DNA of 64,000 bases from Hymenobacter edaphi (GTDB taxonomy: Bacteria > Bacteroidota > Bacteroidia > Cytophagales > Hymenobacteraceae). A program made the translations under genes and the position numbers. Of the stretch, positions 36,840-44,742 are shown piece by piece. Under the pieces are notes generated by a model. That model worked only from the letters and a program-made list of their open reading frames with translations. It had not been told where the DNA came from and did no database searches. Positions within the stretch are counted from its first letter, which is position 1. Every line of letters starts with the position of its first letter. Location of the stretch: positions 186,001 to 250,000 of the forward strand of contig NZ_QHKM01000003.1 in assembly GCF_003258365.1 (NCBI RefSeq), read 5' to 3'.

Positions 36840-37961
36840 ATGCGAAGCTCTCTACAACGTTATGCCCCGCGCACCGGGCGGGCCGTGCGCAGCCTCGTGC
36901 AGCTGCAGGAGGCGCCCTGGCGCTGGCGGGTGGGCCTAGAGGCCGCGCTGGCTTTGGGGCTGCCCGTCGGGCTGTTTACGTTGCTGGGCCAGCAGCCCCT
37001 GGGCCTGCAGGCGGCGCTGGGCAGCTTCACGGCCCTGTACGGGGCCAGCCTCGCCCGCCCCGACCGGGCCCGCCTGCTGCCGCTGGTGGCCGCGGGCCTG
37101 CTGCTGGCCGCGGCGCTGGGCGTGTTGTGCGCCGGCAATCTGTGGCTGACCGGGACCTGTCTGGTCGTGGTCAGCGGGCTGGCGGGGGGGCTGGTGCTGG
37201 GCTACCGACTGGGGCCGCCCGGGCCCATGATGTTTGTGCTGGTGGCCGCGGTGGCGGGCCGCCTGACGGCGCCCGTGGCCCTGGGCGGCGTGGGCCTGCC
37301 GGGGCTGCGGCTGCTGGGACTGGTGGCCGTAGGTGCCGCGCTGGCCTACCTGGTCATCGTGGCCCCGCTCGCGTTGCCATCGGTGCGGCGCCGGAGTCTG
37401 GGGCGTGGCCTGAAAACGATATTTCCCGGCTTCAGCCTGCCCCCCGAAACCGTTGGCCTCGCCTTGCGCGTGGTAGTGGCGGTGCTGGTAGCAGGGCTGC
37501 TCAGCCGGCCCATGGGCGCCTACCGCAGCTACTGGGTGGTGCTTAGCGCGGTGGCAGTGCTGCAGTCCAGCCCCTCGCGGCGGCTGACTACCATTCGTGG
37601 GCTGCACCGCGTCGTGGGCACGGTGCTCGGCATCCTGGTGTTTGAGGCCATCTGGCTGCTGCACCCGGCGGGGCTGCTGGCCGTGGCGGTGCTGATGCTG
37701 CTGCAGGGTATTACCGAAGTGGTAGTAGCGCGCAATTACGCCCTGGCCCTGCTGTTCATCACCCCAATGGCGCTGCTCAACGCCACCCTCGGCCACCCCG
37801 GTGCCACGCTGCCCACGGTGCAGGGGCGGGTATTCGATACCCTGCTGGGCGCGGGTATTGCGCTGGGCGTGTTCTGGCTCGGCGAGGCGCTGATGTACTT
37901 CCGAACCAGTTCCGCTGCTGCGCAAACCCAAGGGCCGGAAGACGCTGAGGAAGTAGCGTAA
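36840..37961 (+). CDS. FUSC-family membrane protein
   Basis: The 373-residue product has about ten membrane helices in two clusters separated by a basic cytosolic segment (LPSVRRRSLGRGLKTI, about residues 181-196). This is the layout of FUSC_2 (PF13515) proteins related to aromatic-acid exporters such as AaeB. The second half contains YRSYWVVLSAVAVLQSS and RGLHRVVGTVLGILVFEA, which match that domain. It is shorter than full-length AaeB-type exporters. I chose the ATG at 36840. An export role is inferred and the substrate is unknown. Confidence 0.85.
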   Translation: MRSSLQRYAPRTGRAVRSLVQLQEAPWRWRVGLEAALALGLPVGLFTLLGQQPLGLQAALGSFTALYGASLARPDRARLLPLVAAGLLLAAALGVLCAGNLWLTGTCLVVVSGLAGGLVLGYRLGPPGPMMFVLVAAVAGRLTAPVALGGVGLPGLRLLGLVAVGAALAYLVIVAPLALPSVRRRSLGRGLKTIFPGFSLPPETVGLALRVVVAVLVAGLLSRPMGAYRSYWVVLSAVAVLQSSPSRRLTTIRGLHRVVGTVLGILVFEAIWLLHPAGLLAVAVLMLLQGITEVVVARNYALALLFITPMALLNATLGHPGATLPTVQGRVFDTLLGAGIALGVFWLGEALMYFRTSSAAAQTQGPEDAEEVA

Positions 37962-37990
37962 GCCGGCGCTACGGAAGGCCCCCAGTAAGC

Positions 37991-38028
37991 ACCAAGCGCC
38001 GCCCGATTACTACCGGGCGGCGCTTGGT
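37991..38028. terminator. Bidirectional terminator between FUSC and Ldh genes
   Basis: A 15-bp stem is formed by ACCAAGCGCCGCCCG (37991-38005) and 38014-38028. It separates two convergent genes and lacks a long T run on either side. Confidence 0.65.
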
Positions 38029-38043
38029 TCAGGACGATGGGGC

Positions 38044-39105
38044 TTACAGCGCCACGCCGAACTTCTGCCCAACGGTTTGCAAATCGTCCACCACTTTCTG
38101 CAGCAGCGGAATGCCGTGGGTGAGCCGCTCCTCCGTCATGCGGCGCTCCGGGTCGCCGGGGATGAGCACCTGCTGGCCGGGCACGGCCTTGGCCTGGCGG
38201 AAGGTTTCAATCCACTTGTCCATATGCGCTTTGAACTCGGCGGCGGGGCGGAAGGCGTCCACGCGCATCACCCCGAAGAAATGGCCGATGCCCTGGCCCA
38301 CCGGGTCGGCGGGCGGCTGCAGGAAGGCCACGAACGGGGGCACCCAGGGGCCGTAGTTGGCGCCCGACAGCACGGCGGAGAGGATGTCGACGGTGGCGCC
38401 GAGGCCGTAGCCTTTGTGGGAGCCCGTTTCGCCGCCCAGCGGCACCAGCGCGCCGCCGTTGCGGGTTTCGGTGGGGTTGCTGCTCGGCTGGCCCTCTTTG
38501 TCCTGAATCCAGCCGGCGGGGGCGGGCAGGCCCTTGCGCTCCAGGATTTCCATCTTGCCCTGGGCGGCCGTGGTGGTGGCCATGTCGAGCACGAAGGGCG
38601 GCTGCTCCCCGGCCGGAATGGCGACGGAAATCGGGTTGGTGCCGAGCAGGCGCTCCAGCGAATACGTGGGGGCCACCAGCGGCGAGGCGTTGGTGAGGGC
38701 AATGCCAATCATGTCGTGCGGCAAAGCCAGCATGGCGTGGTAGCCGGCAATGCCGAAGTGGTTGGAGTTGCGCACCGCCACCCAGCCCGTGCCCGCCACC
38801 CGCGCCTTTTCGATGGCCAGCCGCATGGCGTGCGGGGCCACCACCAGCCCCAGGCCCGCGTCGCCGTCGACCACGGCCGTGCTCGGCGTTTCGTGCACCA
38901 GCCCGATGCGCGGGGCGGCGTTGATGCGCTGGGCTTCCCAGAGGCGCACGTAGCCGCTGAGCCGCGCCACGCCGTGCGAATCGACGCCGCGCAAATCGGC
39001 GGACAGCAGGGTTTCGGTGGCCTGGCGGGCGTCCTCGGCGGGGCAGCCCATGGCGCGAAACACGCCCTCGGCAAAATCAAACAGACGCTGGTACTCGAAA
39101 GTCAA
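38044..39105 (-). CDS. Ldh-family (malate/L-lactate dehydrogenase-type) oxidoreductase
   Basis: The product has the Ldh_2 family (PF02615) pattern: ADLRGVDSHGVARLSGYV, then VRNSNHFGIAGYHAM and the later KGYGLGATVDILSAVLSG. The family includes NAD(P)-dependent malate, ureidoglycolate and related 2-hydroxy acid dehydrogenases. The start is uncertain: the frame is open to 39192, but the first conserved residue is near TFEYQRLF, which follows a TTG at 39105, giving 353 residues. An ATG 16 codons further in (FRAMGCP) would cut the first helix. The 41-bp repeat array lies between this gene and ppx upstream. Confidence 0.88.
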   Translation of the reverse strand: MTFEYQRLFDFAEGVFRAMGCPAEDARQATETLLSADLRGVDSHGVARLSGYVRLWEAQRINAAPRIGLVHETPSTAVVDGDAGLGLVVAPHAMRLAIEKARVAGTGWVAVRNSNHFGIAGYHAMLALPHDMIGIALTNASPLVAPTYSLERLLGTNPISVAIPAGEQPPFVLDMATTTAAQGKMEILERKGLPAPAGWIQDKEGQPSSNPTETRNGGALVPLGGETGSHKGYGLGATVDILSAVLSGANYGPWVPPFVAFLQPPADPVGQGIGHFFGVMRVDAFRPAAEFKAHMDKWIETFRQAKAVPGQQVLIPGDPERRMTEERLTHGIPLLQKVVDDLQTVGQKFGVAL

Positions 39106-39177
39106 GGGGGCAGCAGGTAAAGGTGGAAGGGGAGGAGGGCCGAGCCAGCCTGAACAGCCAGCGGCGCTCAGGCCACA

Positions 39178-39404
39178 ATTCGGAAAGCGCAAAAATGGTT
39201 GTCAGAGGCCATTCCGCATTTCGGAACGGGCAAAAACGCTTGTCAGACCCCATTCCGAAATGCGGAACGACCAAAAACGCTTGTCAGAGGCCATTCCGCA
39301 TTCCGGAATGACCAAAAATGGCTGTCAGACCCCGTTCCGGAATGCGGAATGGCCAAAAACGCTTGTCAGACCCCGTTCCGGAATGCGGAACGGGGTCTGA
39401 CAAG
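39178..39404. repeat. Array of 41-bp tandem repeats with palindromic cores
   Basis: TGTCAGA recurs at 39200, 39241, 39282, 39323 and 39364, an exact 41-bp period, with a partial unit at 39178-39199. Each unit has a core TTCCG-5 nt-CGGAA. The 5-nt loop reads CATTT, AAATG, CATTC, GAATG, GAATG, so it flips orientation. Units 1 and 3 start TGTCAGAGGCC, units 2, 4 and 5 TGTCAGACCCC. The last unit is a long palindrome (arms TTGTCAGACCCCGTTCCG at 39363-39380 and 39386-39403). On the minus strand most units read as a hairpin then GTTTTTGG or ATTTTTGG, so the array also looks like stacked terminators after ppx. Confidence 0.9.
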
Positions 39405-39426
39405 CCGCCGGGAGCATTTCTACAAG

Positions 39427-40368
39427 TTACTCGCCCAGCATTTCGGCCAGCAGGCCCTCTTTCAGCGCGTAGGCGGAGGCTTTGATGCGGGTGAGGCGGC
39501 AGGCGTTGAGCACGAAGTCGATGAGCACGCAGGCCACCACAATCATGTCGGCGCGCATGGGCGTCATGCCGGGCAGGGCCAGGCGCTGCTCGTGGGTGGT
39601 GTTCAGCAGCTCGTCGTAGCTGCGGTAAAAGCTGTCGAGCGACACCTCGCGGGCGGCGGGCTGCCGGGCCAAATCCTGGCCCTGCCGGGCGGCTTCCAGG
39701 TCGCCCAGGGTGTCGAACGAGCCGGAGGCGCCCACCAGGGTGCTGGGGCGGAAATGCTCCACGGCCGAGAGCATGGGCACCAGCGCGTGGCGCAGGAAAT
39801 CCTGCTCGGCGCGCACGTCGTCCGGGGTGAGCGGGTCGTGGCGGAAAAACTGGTCGAGCAGGCGCTGGGCCCCGATTTCAAAGCTCTGCTTCCAGAAAAT
39901 CTGCTGGTCGTTGGCAATGATAAACTCCACCGAGCCCCCGCCGATGTCCATGAGCAGATGCGGCTCGTCGCCCAGCGGCACGGCCTGCCGGATGCCCTTG
40001 CAGATCAGCTCGGCCTCGCGGGCGCCGGCAATGACTTCCACCCGAATGCCGGTCTGCTCGAAAATGGCCTTCACCAGCTCCGCGCCGTTGCGGGCCACGC
40101 GCACCGCGCTGGTGGCCGTGGCGCGCACGTCCGTTACCTGGTGCAGCTCGATTTCCTCCTGGAAGGCCTGCAGCGTGTGCAGGGCCCGGTCGAAGGCGGC
40201 CGGCGCAATTTCGCCCTGGCTGATGCCGCCCTCGCCCAGCTTCACGCCCACCTTGGTGCGCAGCAGCACCCGCGGCGCCTCGCCGCGCCGCTCGGGCAGC
40301 TCCACGATGAGCAGGTGAAACGTGTTGGTGCCCATATCGATGAGGGCCAGGCGTTTTTTGTGTGACAT
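39427..40368 (-). CDS. Ppx/GppA-family exopolyphosphatase
   Basis: From the ATG complement at 40368 the product is 313 residues with the actin-like fold motifs LALIDMGTNTFHLLIVEL (8-25), LMDIGGGSVEFIIAN in the middle and VGASGSFDTLGD. The family removes phosphate from polyphosphate or from the stringent-response alarmone precursor pppGpp. The protein is of the short type, without the C-terminal HD-like domain of E. coli Ppx, so the choice between the two activities is open. Downstream lies the 41-bp repeat array. Confidence 0.92.
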   Translation of the reverse strand: MSHKKRLALIDMGTNTFHLLIVELPERRGEAPRVLLRTKVGVKLGEGGISQGEIAPAAFDRALHTLQAFQEEIELHQVTDVRATATSAVRVARNGAELVKAIFEQTGIRVEVIAGAREAELICKGIRQAVPLGDEPHLLMDIGGGSVEFIIANDQQIFWKQSFEIGAQRLLDQFFRHDPLTPDDVRAEQDFLRHALVPMLSAVEHFRPSTLVGASGSFDTLGDLEAARQGQDLARQPAAREVSLDSFYRSYDELLNTTHEQRLALPGMTPMRADMIVVACVLIDFVLNACRLTRIKASAYALKEGLLAEMLGE

Positions 40369-40375
40369 AGCTTTG

Positions 40376-40498
40376 GGGTGACACGTAGCACGTGACAAGT
40401 AACAGGTAAGTAGTGAGAAGCGAAACGGGACACGTAGGCGGGAGTCCGCAACAAGTTACTTGCTCAACCTGTCACGTGTCGCTTGTTACCTGCTGCCT
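40376..40498. repeat. Repetitive intergenic segment with ACACGTGACA and CAAGTAAC motifs
   Basis: The stretch upstream of ppx carries CACGTGACAAGTAACAGGTA near 40391-40410 and, in the opposite orientation, CCTGTCACGTGTCGCTTGTT near 40470-40490. The two halves can form an imperfect long hairpin. It lies between two minus-strand genes and has no coding content. The repeated motifs suggest another intergenic repeat family. Confidence 0.55.
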
Positions 40499-40500
40499 TC

Positions 40501-41394
40501 TCAATTCGCGAACCGGCAGAAGGTACCCAGCGGCAGCTTGCGCTGGCCCTTGTCGTGCAGGTAGATTTCCCCGATTTCGCGCTGCCGGCCGTAGGGCGCG
40601 TAAATCGTGTCGATGAGGTTGTCCAGAATCAGCGCCGAGTAGCCGATGGAGTAAAGGTTGATGACGTAGAAGTGGTCCTGCGGGTCGAGCAGCTCGCGGC
40701 ACATCTTCAGCATCTCGTTGAGCTGGTCTTCGAGCTGCCACTTCTCGCCGGTGGGGCCGCGGCCGTAGGCGGGCGGGTCGAGGATGAGGCCCTGGTACTT
40801 GTTGCCGCGCTTCACCTCGCGCTGCACGTACTTGAAGGCGTCTTCCACCAGCCAGCGCACCCCGTCGAGGCCGGAGGCTTCCATGTTGTCGCGGGCCCAG
40901 AAGTTGACCTGCTTCACCGAGTCGAGGTGGGTCACGTCGGCGCCGGCGGCGCGGGCGGCCAGGGTGGCCCCGCCGGTGTAGGCGAACAGGTTCAGCACCC
41001 GGGGCTTTTCGGCGCGGCGCTGCTTGGTTTGCTCGTAGATAAACTGCCAGTTCGGGTCCTGCTCCGGAAACAGGCCCACGTGCTTAAACGAGGAGAGGCC
41101 CAGGCGGAAACGCAGCTTCAGCCCGTCGGGCCGCTCGTAGTCGATGTACCACTGCTCGGCCATGCCCGGCTTGAGCTTCCACTGGCCTTTTTCGGTGGCC
41201 GCGTTGGCGCCCTTTTCGCGGGTGAAAGTGGCGTGGGCCCGGTCCCACTCGCTCTGGGGCAGGTGCGGGTCCCACACGGCCTGGGGCTCGGGGCGGCTGA
41301 GCACGTAGCGCCCGAAGCGCTCCAGCTTTTGGAAGTTGCCGCTGTCGAGCAGCTCGTAGTCGGGCCAGGGACTGGTGGTGAGGAAGGAGTACAT
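40501..41394 (-). CDS. Class I SAM-dependent methyltransferase, RlmI-like
   Basis: The 297-residue protein starts MYSFLTTSPWPDYELLDSGN. The SAM-binding motif is VLNLFAYTGGATLAAR (about residues 135-150), followed by the acidic loop THLDSVKQ and the motif LILDPPAYGRGP. DPPxxGR-type motifs of this kind occur in the SAM methyltransferase family PF10672 that includes 23S rRNA cytosine methyltransferase RlmI. There is no N-terminal PUA domain, so the substrate may differ. It is divergent from the unknown gene at 41471. Confidence 0.85.
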   Translation of the reverse strand: MYSFLTTSPWPDYELLDSGNFQKLERFGRYVLSRPEPQAVWDPHLPQSEWDRAHATFTREKGANAATEKGQWKLKPGMAEQWYIDYERPDGLKLRFRLGLSSFKHVGLFPEQDPNWQFIYEQTKQRRAEKPRVLNLFAYTGGATLAARAAGADVTHLDSVKQVNFWARDNMEASGLDGVRWLVEDAFKYVQREVKRGNKYQGLILDPPAYGRGPTGEKWQLEDQLNEMLKMCRELLDPQDHFYVINLYSIGYSALILDNLIDTIYAPYGRQREIGEIYLHDKGQRKLPLGTFCRFAN

Positions 41395-41470
41395 CGGGGG
41401 CAAAAGTACGGCATTCGGGCTTGTGAGGCCGACGTGCGGTATCTTGCAGCTAACCGCTTTACCCGGTTCC

Positions 41471-42652
41471 ATGCCCCGAATGGATCCAGACTGGCCACTG
41501 TTCGTGGTACCTCATCAGAGCCAAAAAAACTGCTGCCAGCTGGCCCGCATTGTGCCCGACGGGCAGCTGCACCGGCTACGCCCCCGGCTGCCTTTTCCGT
41601 TCACGCGCCTCCGGAAACGCAACCCGCACGCCCTGAATGCCGGCTGGCTTGTCGGCCTGCTGCCCTTCGACCCGCAGCAACCGGTGATGCGTCTGTTCCG
41701 GGCGCGGCTGCATGCGGGCGGGCAACGCCTGGAGCGGTTACCCGACATCAAGCTTCACCCGGCGCTGGAGGTTCATTCGCTGTTACTTGATGGTGACTGG
41801 CTGTACTTGGGTGGTGGAACCAACCGTTGGGCGCACCATAATCTGAGTGCCAAGGACGTTCCAGTCGGAGAATACTTTAGCCGACTACGGTTGTCCGATG
41901 CAAATCCCGCGCTGACGACGCTGCCGCTGCCCGTGGAATTTGGGCCGGGCAAGGCCGTTGATGATTTGCAGCGCGACGCCTACGGTCAGCTGTTGGTCCT
42001 TGACAACGTGGTCTGCCCTAAGTATCTGTTTTTATACCAGCTGTATGGACACCAGCCGCCAAAGTGGCTAAAGACGCATAAGCTGCCTTTTCACCGCGTC
42101 AACGAGACCTACGAACGGGCCAGCTGGAATGAGCATTTTATTGCCTTGCTCTCGTGGGGAGTAGGAGAAGTAGGCAGCACTCGCTATATCTCCGTATTAC
42201 GCCGTCGTGATATGAAACCGGTGTGGCTGGCAGGTGAACATTGGAGGCATAGATTTCAATTAGCCGAAATACAGACGCCCAGGCCGCACCTGTCTGATGC
42301 GGTTATCTGCGAAAATCAAGTGGTTTTCGCGTTAGGATTGGGTGGGCTGGGTTCTGCTCGACTGGACGCCGCAACCGTCTGGCCTAAGCGACGAGTGAGC
42401 TATGGCTACTATGAATGTTGGCCTAACGGTCGTAATCAGCCAAGCGTCTGGCGGCGTGAGCGACCCTACGAATTTGCTTCCGAAATCGACCTACGCACTG
42501 CTGGGCCGGCCGAAGGCGTAACGTGGCTGCCCCCGACGCCCGAGCAGCCGGCCATTGTCGAAACCGTGCGGGCAGTACACCCGACCCTGCTGCTGCTCAC
42601 CGGCCGGCACGAGCCGCGGGGACTGGAAGTCTGCTGGACTCGGCTAATCTGA
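41471..42652 (+). CDS. Protein of unknown function, possibly beta-propeller
   Basis: The 393-residue product starts MPRMDPDWPLFVVP and has no signal peptide or membrane helix. Short repeated Trp/Tyr/Leu/Gly strands (DGDWLYLGGGTNRW, YGQLLVLDNVVCPKYLFLYQ, STRYISVLRRRDMKPVWLA, CENQVVFALGLGGLG) look like propeller blades, but I could not count blades with confidence. The second half, from about 41950 to 42480, has lower GC and more rare codons than its neighbours, a possible sign of transfer. A TATCTTGC box lies near 41440. No function is assigned. Confidence 0.65.
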   Translation: MPRMDPDWPLFVVPHQSQKNCCQLARIVPDGQLHRLRPRLPFPFTRLRKRNPHALNAGWLVGLLPFDPQQPVMRLFRARLHAGGQRLERLPDIKLHPALEVHSLLLDGDWLYLGGGTNRWAHHNLSAKDVPVGEYFSRLRLSDANPALTTLPLPVEFGPGKAVDDLQRDAYGQLLVLDNVVCPKYLFLYQLYGHQPPKWLKTHKLPFHRVNETYERASWNEHFIALLSWGVGEVGSTRYISVLRRRDMKPVWLAGEHWRHRFQLAEIQTPRPHLSDAVICENQVVFALGLGGLGSARLDAATVWPKRRVSYGYYECWPNGRNQPSVWRRERPYEFASEIDLRTAGPAEGVTWLPPTPEQPAIVETVRAVHPTLLLLTGRHEPRGLEVCWTRLI

Positions 42653-42731
42653 TTCTCAGCGGGAGTAAAGCTATTCTGAAACGTCCTTCGTGAAACCTTC
42701 GGGCATCTCTACGGGGACCAGAGGCCTGTGT

Positions 42732-42739
42732 TATCTTTA
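42732..42739 (+). promoter_or_regulatory. Candidate -7 box of the DinB-like gene
   Basis: TATCTTTA differs from TAnnTTTG only in its last base and ends 5 nt before the ATG at 42745. As with the DivIC-like gene, transcription from it would give an almost leaderless mRNA. Confidence 0.4.
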
Positions 42740-42744
42740 GCCTC

Positions 42745-43227
42745 ATGCCCGAACTTCCCCGCCTCCTCGACCAGCTCGAACGCGCTTTCCACGGCGACGC
42801 CTGGTCCGGCCCTTCGCTGCTGGCTACGCTGGTTGGGCTTTCGGCCGATCAGGCGGCGGCGCGGCCCATTCCGTCGGCGCACAGCATCTGGGAGCTGGTG
42901 CTGCACCTGCGCACCTGGGCCGATACCGTGCGCGTGCGCATCGAGCAGCGCTACCACGTGCTCATCGAGGGCGAAGACTGGCCCGCCGTGCCCCTGGTGG
43001 CCGATGAAACGGCCTGGCAGACGGCCCTGAGCGAGCTGTCCAAAGCGCACGAGCAGCTGATGACGGCCGCGCAGGCGCTGTCCGAAAAAGACCTCGCCCA
43101 AGTGCTCGGCGCCGAGCGCAACCGCCCGGACGGTTCGGGTGTTTCCGTTTACGTATTGTTGCACGGCACGGCGCAGCACTACCTCTACCACGCCGGCCAG
43201 GTGGCCTTGCTGCGCAAGCTGGTCTGA
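42745..43227 (+). CDS. DinB-family protein
   Basis: The 160-residue four-helix-bundle protein has the DinB/YfiT pattern: a His after the second helix (HSIWELVLHLRTWADTV) and HGTAQHYLYHAGQVALLRKL at the C-terminus. The His residues in these two segments are the usual metal ligands of the family. DinB-like proteins include thiol transferases and damage-induced proteins, but no specific reaction can be given. It precedes dapF by 21 nt and may be co-transcribed with it. Confidence 0.85.
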   Translation: MPELPRLLDQLERAFHGDAWSGPSLLATLVGLSADQAAARPIPSAHSIWELVLHLRTWADTVRVRIEQRYHVLIEGEDWPAVPLVADETAWQTALSELSKAHEQLMTAAQALSEKDLAQVLGAERNRPDGSGVSVYVLLHGTAQHYLYHAGQVALLRKLV

Positions 43228-43248
43228 CCGCTTTTTCTCTGCTTTTCC

Positions 43249-44037
43249 ATGCGTTTTCATAAGTACCAGGGCACCGGCAACGACTTCGTCATGATTGACG
43301 ACCGCGCCCGCACCTTTCCGGCCGACGACTATGCCCTGGTGCGCCGCCTCTGCGAGCGGCGCCGCGGCATCGGGGCCGATGGGCTCATCCTGCTGCGCAC
43401 CCTGCCCGGCTACGACTTCGAGATGGTGTACTACAACGCCGACGGCTACCTGGGCTCGATGTGCGGCAACGGCGGCCGCTGCACCGTGGCCTTTGCCCAG
43501 CAGCTCGGCGTGATTCAGGACAAAGCCCACTTCCTCGCCGCCGACGGCCCGCACGAAGCCACCGTGGATGCCGACGGCACCGTGCGCCTGCGCATGATGG
43601 ACGTGGCCGGCCAGCAGGAAGTGCCCGACGGCATTTTTCTCAACACCGGCAGCCCGCACATCGTCCGGTTTCTGCCCGCCAGCTCCCTGGCCGAGCACAA
43701 CGTGTACGCCGAGGGCCGCGCCATTCGCTTCGGCGAGTTTTTCAACGCCCGCGGCGGCACCAACGTCAACTTCGTGGAGGAGCCGCAGGTGAGCGGGCAG
43801 CCCTGGCAGGTGCGCACCTACGAGCGCGGCGTGGAAGACGAAACCCACTCCTGCGGCACCGGCGTGACGGCCGTGGCCCTGGCCGCCGCCCGCCGCGGCG
43901 CCGCCAGCCCGGTGCCCCTGCGCACCATCGGCGGCGACCTGTCGGTAAGCTTTCGGCAGCAGCCCGACGGCTCGTTTACCGAGGTGTACCTGAACGGCCC
44001 GGCGGAGTTCGTCTTCGCGGGCGACATTCAGCTCTAG
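43249..44037 (+). CDS. dapF: Diaminopimelate epimerase
   Basis: The 262-residue enzyme converts LL-diaminopimelate to meso-diaminopimelate, the last step before lysine and the peptidoglycan cross-linking residue. It starts MRFHKYQGTGNDFVMIDDR. The two catalytic Cys are in GSMCGNGGRCT (about 72) and ETHSCGTGVTAV (about 202), and DYNADGYLG-like substrate-binding residues are present as YYNADGYLGSM. The length is normal. The GNAT gene starts 3 nt after its stop, so the two are translationally close. Confidence 0.96.
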   Translation: MRFHKYQGTGNDFVMIDDRARTFPADDYALVRRLCERRRGIGADGLILLRTLPGYDFEMVYYNADGYLGSMCGNGGRCTVAFAQQLGVIQDKAHFLAADGPHEATVDADGTVRLRMMDVAGQQEVPDGIFLNTGSPHIVRFLPASSLAEHNVYAEGRAIRFGEFFNARGGTNVNFVEEPQVSGQPWQVRTYERGVEDETHSCGTGVTAVALAAARRGAASPVPLRTIGGDLSVSFRQQPDGSFTEVYLNGPAEFVFAGDIQL

Positions 44038-44040
44038 CCT

Positions 44041-44568
44041 ATGCTGCGCGGCGACACCGTGTACCTGCGGGCCCTCGAAGCCGATGACCTCGCCTTCCTC
44101 TACGAAATCGAAAACGACGGGAGCGTGTGGGGCCTGGCCTCCGACACGCTCACGCCCATTTCGCACTATTCCCTGGAGCGCTACCTCGATGCCGCTGCGG
44201 CCGATTTCTACGAGGTGCGGCAGCTGCGGCTGGTCATCTGCGCCCGCGCCGACGACGCGGCCGTGGGCACCGTCGACCTGTTCAACTTCGAGCCCCACCA
44301 CCGGCGGGCGGCCGTGGGCATTATGGTGCTGCAGAGCCGCCGCCGCGCCGGCTACGCCGCCGAAGCCCTGCTGCTGACCCAGCGCTACGCCCGCCGCACC
44401 TTGCACCTGCACCAGCTGTATTGCACCATTGCGGGAAATAACCAGGCCAGTCTGCGCCTGTTTCGCGGGGCCGCGTTTCGGCGCGTGGGTGTGCGCCGCC
44501 AGTGGCTCAGCACCGATGTAGGCTGGGAAGATGCGGTGGAAATGCAATGTGTGTTAACGGGCCAATAG
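44041..44568 (+). CDS. GNAT-family N-acetyltransferase
   Basis: The 175-residue protein has the acetyltransferase pattern of the RimJ/SpeG type: LRALEADDLAFLYEIEND, then the acetyl-CoA-binding strand and loop VGIMVLQSRRRAGYAAEALL and LHQLYCTIAGNNQASLRLF. It transfers acetyl from acetyl-CoA to an amine. SpeG-like spermidine acetylation is possible, but the substrate is not certain. It is translated close behind dapF. Its stop codon is inside the terminator hairpin. Confidence 0.87.
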   Translation: MLRGDTVYLRALEADDLAFLYEIENDGSVWGLASDTLTPISHYSLERYLDAAAADFYEVRQLRLVICARADDAAVGTVDLFNFEPHHRRAAVGIMVLQSRRRAGYAAEALLLTQRYARRTLHLHQLYCTIAGNNQASLRLFRGAAFRRVGVRRQWLSTDVGWEDAVEMQCVLTGQ

Positions 44569-44580
44569 GCCCGTTTTTTT
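44556..44580 (+). terminator. Terminator overlapping the GNAT stop codon
   Basis: AACGGGCC (44556-44563) pairs with GGCCCGTT (44568-44575) around AATA and runs into seven T. The stop codon TAG (44566-44568) is in the loop and stem, so translating ribosomes would cover the left arm. Confidence 0.85.
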
Positions 44581-44742
44581 GTGGGGTATCATGCCTTTTT
44601 ATAGTTGAGTTAGCCTGTAAGTATCCTTTTGTCGAGGCTCTGCGTATGCCTATCTGCCGCGCTTGGTTGAGAAGGGCCGTGTAACCGAGCCGACCAATTC
44701 TTATTGCCACACCTACCGCCAAATTCTTTGACGCTCTTACGC

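Noticed and set aside
39017-39400. A small protein encoded by the 41-bp array
   Set aside because: The period is not a multiple of three, so the frame shifts each unit; the open frame results from lack of stop codons in the repeat.
39178-39404. A CRISPR array
   Set aside because: The regular 41-bp spacing is suggestive, but the whole unit repeats and there are no unique spacers. No cas genes are nearby.
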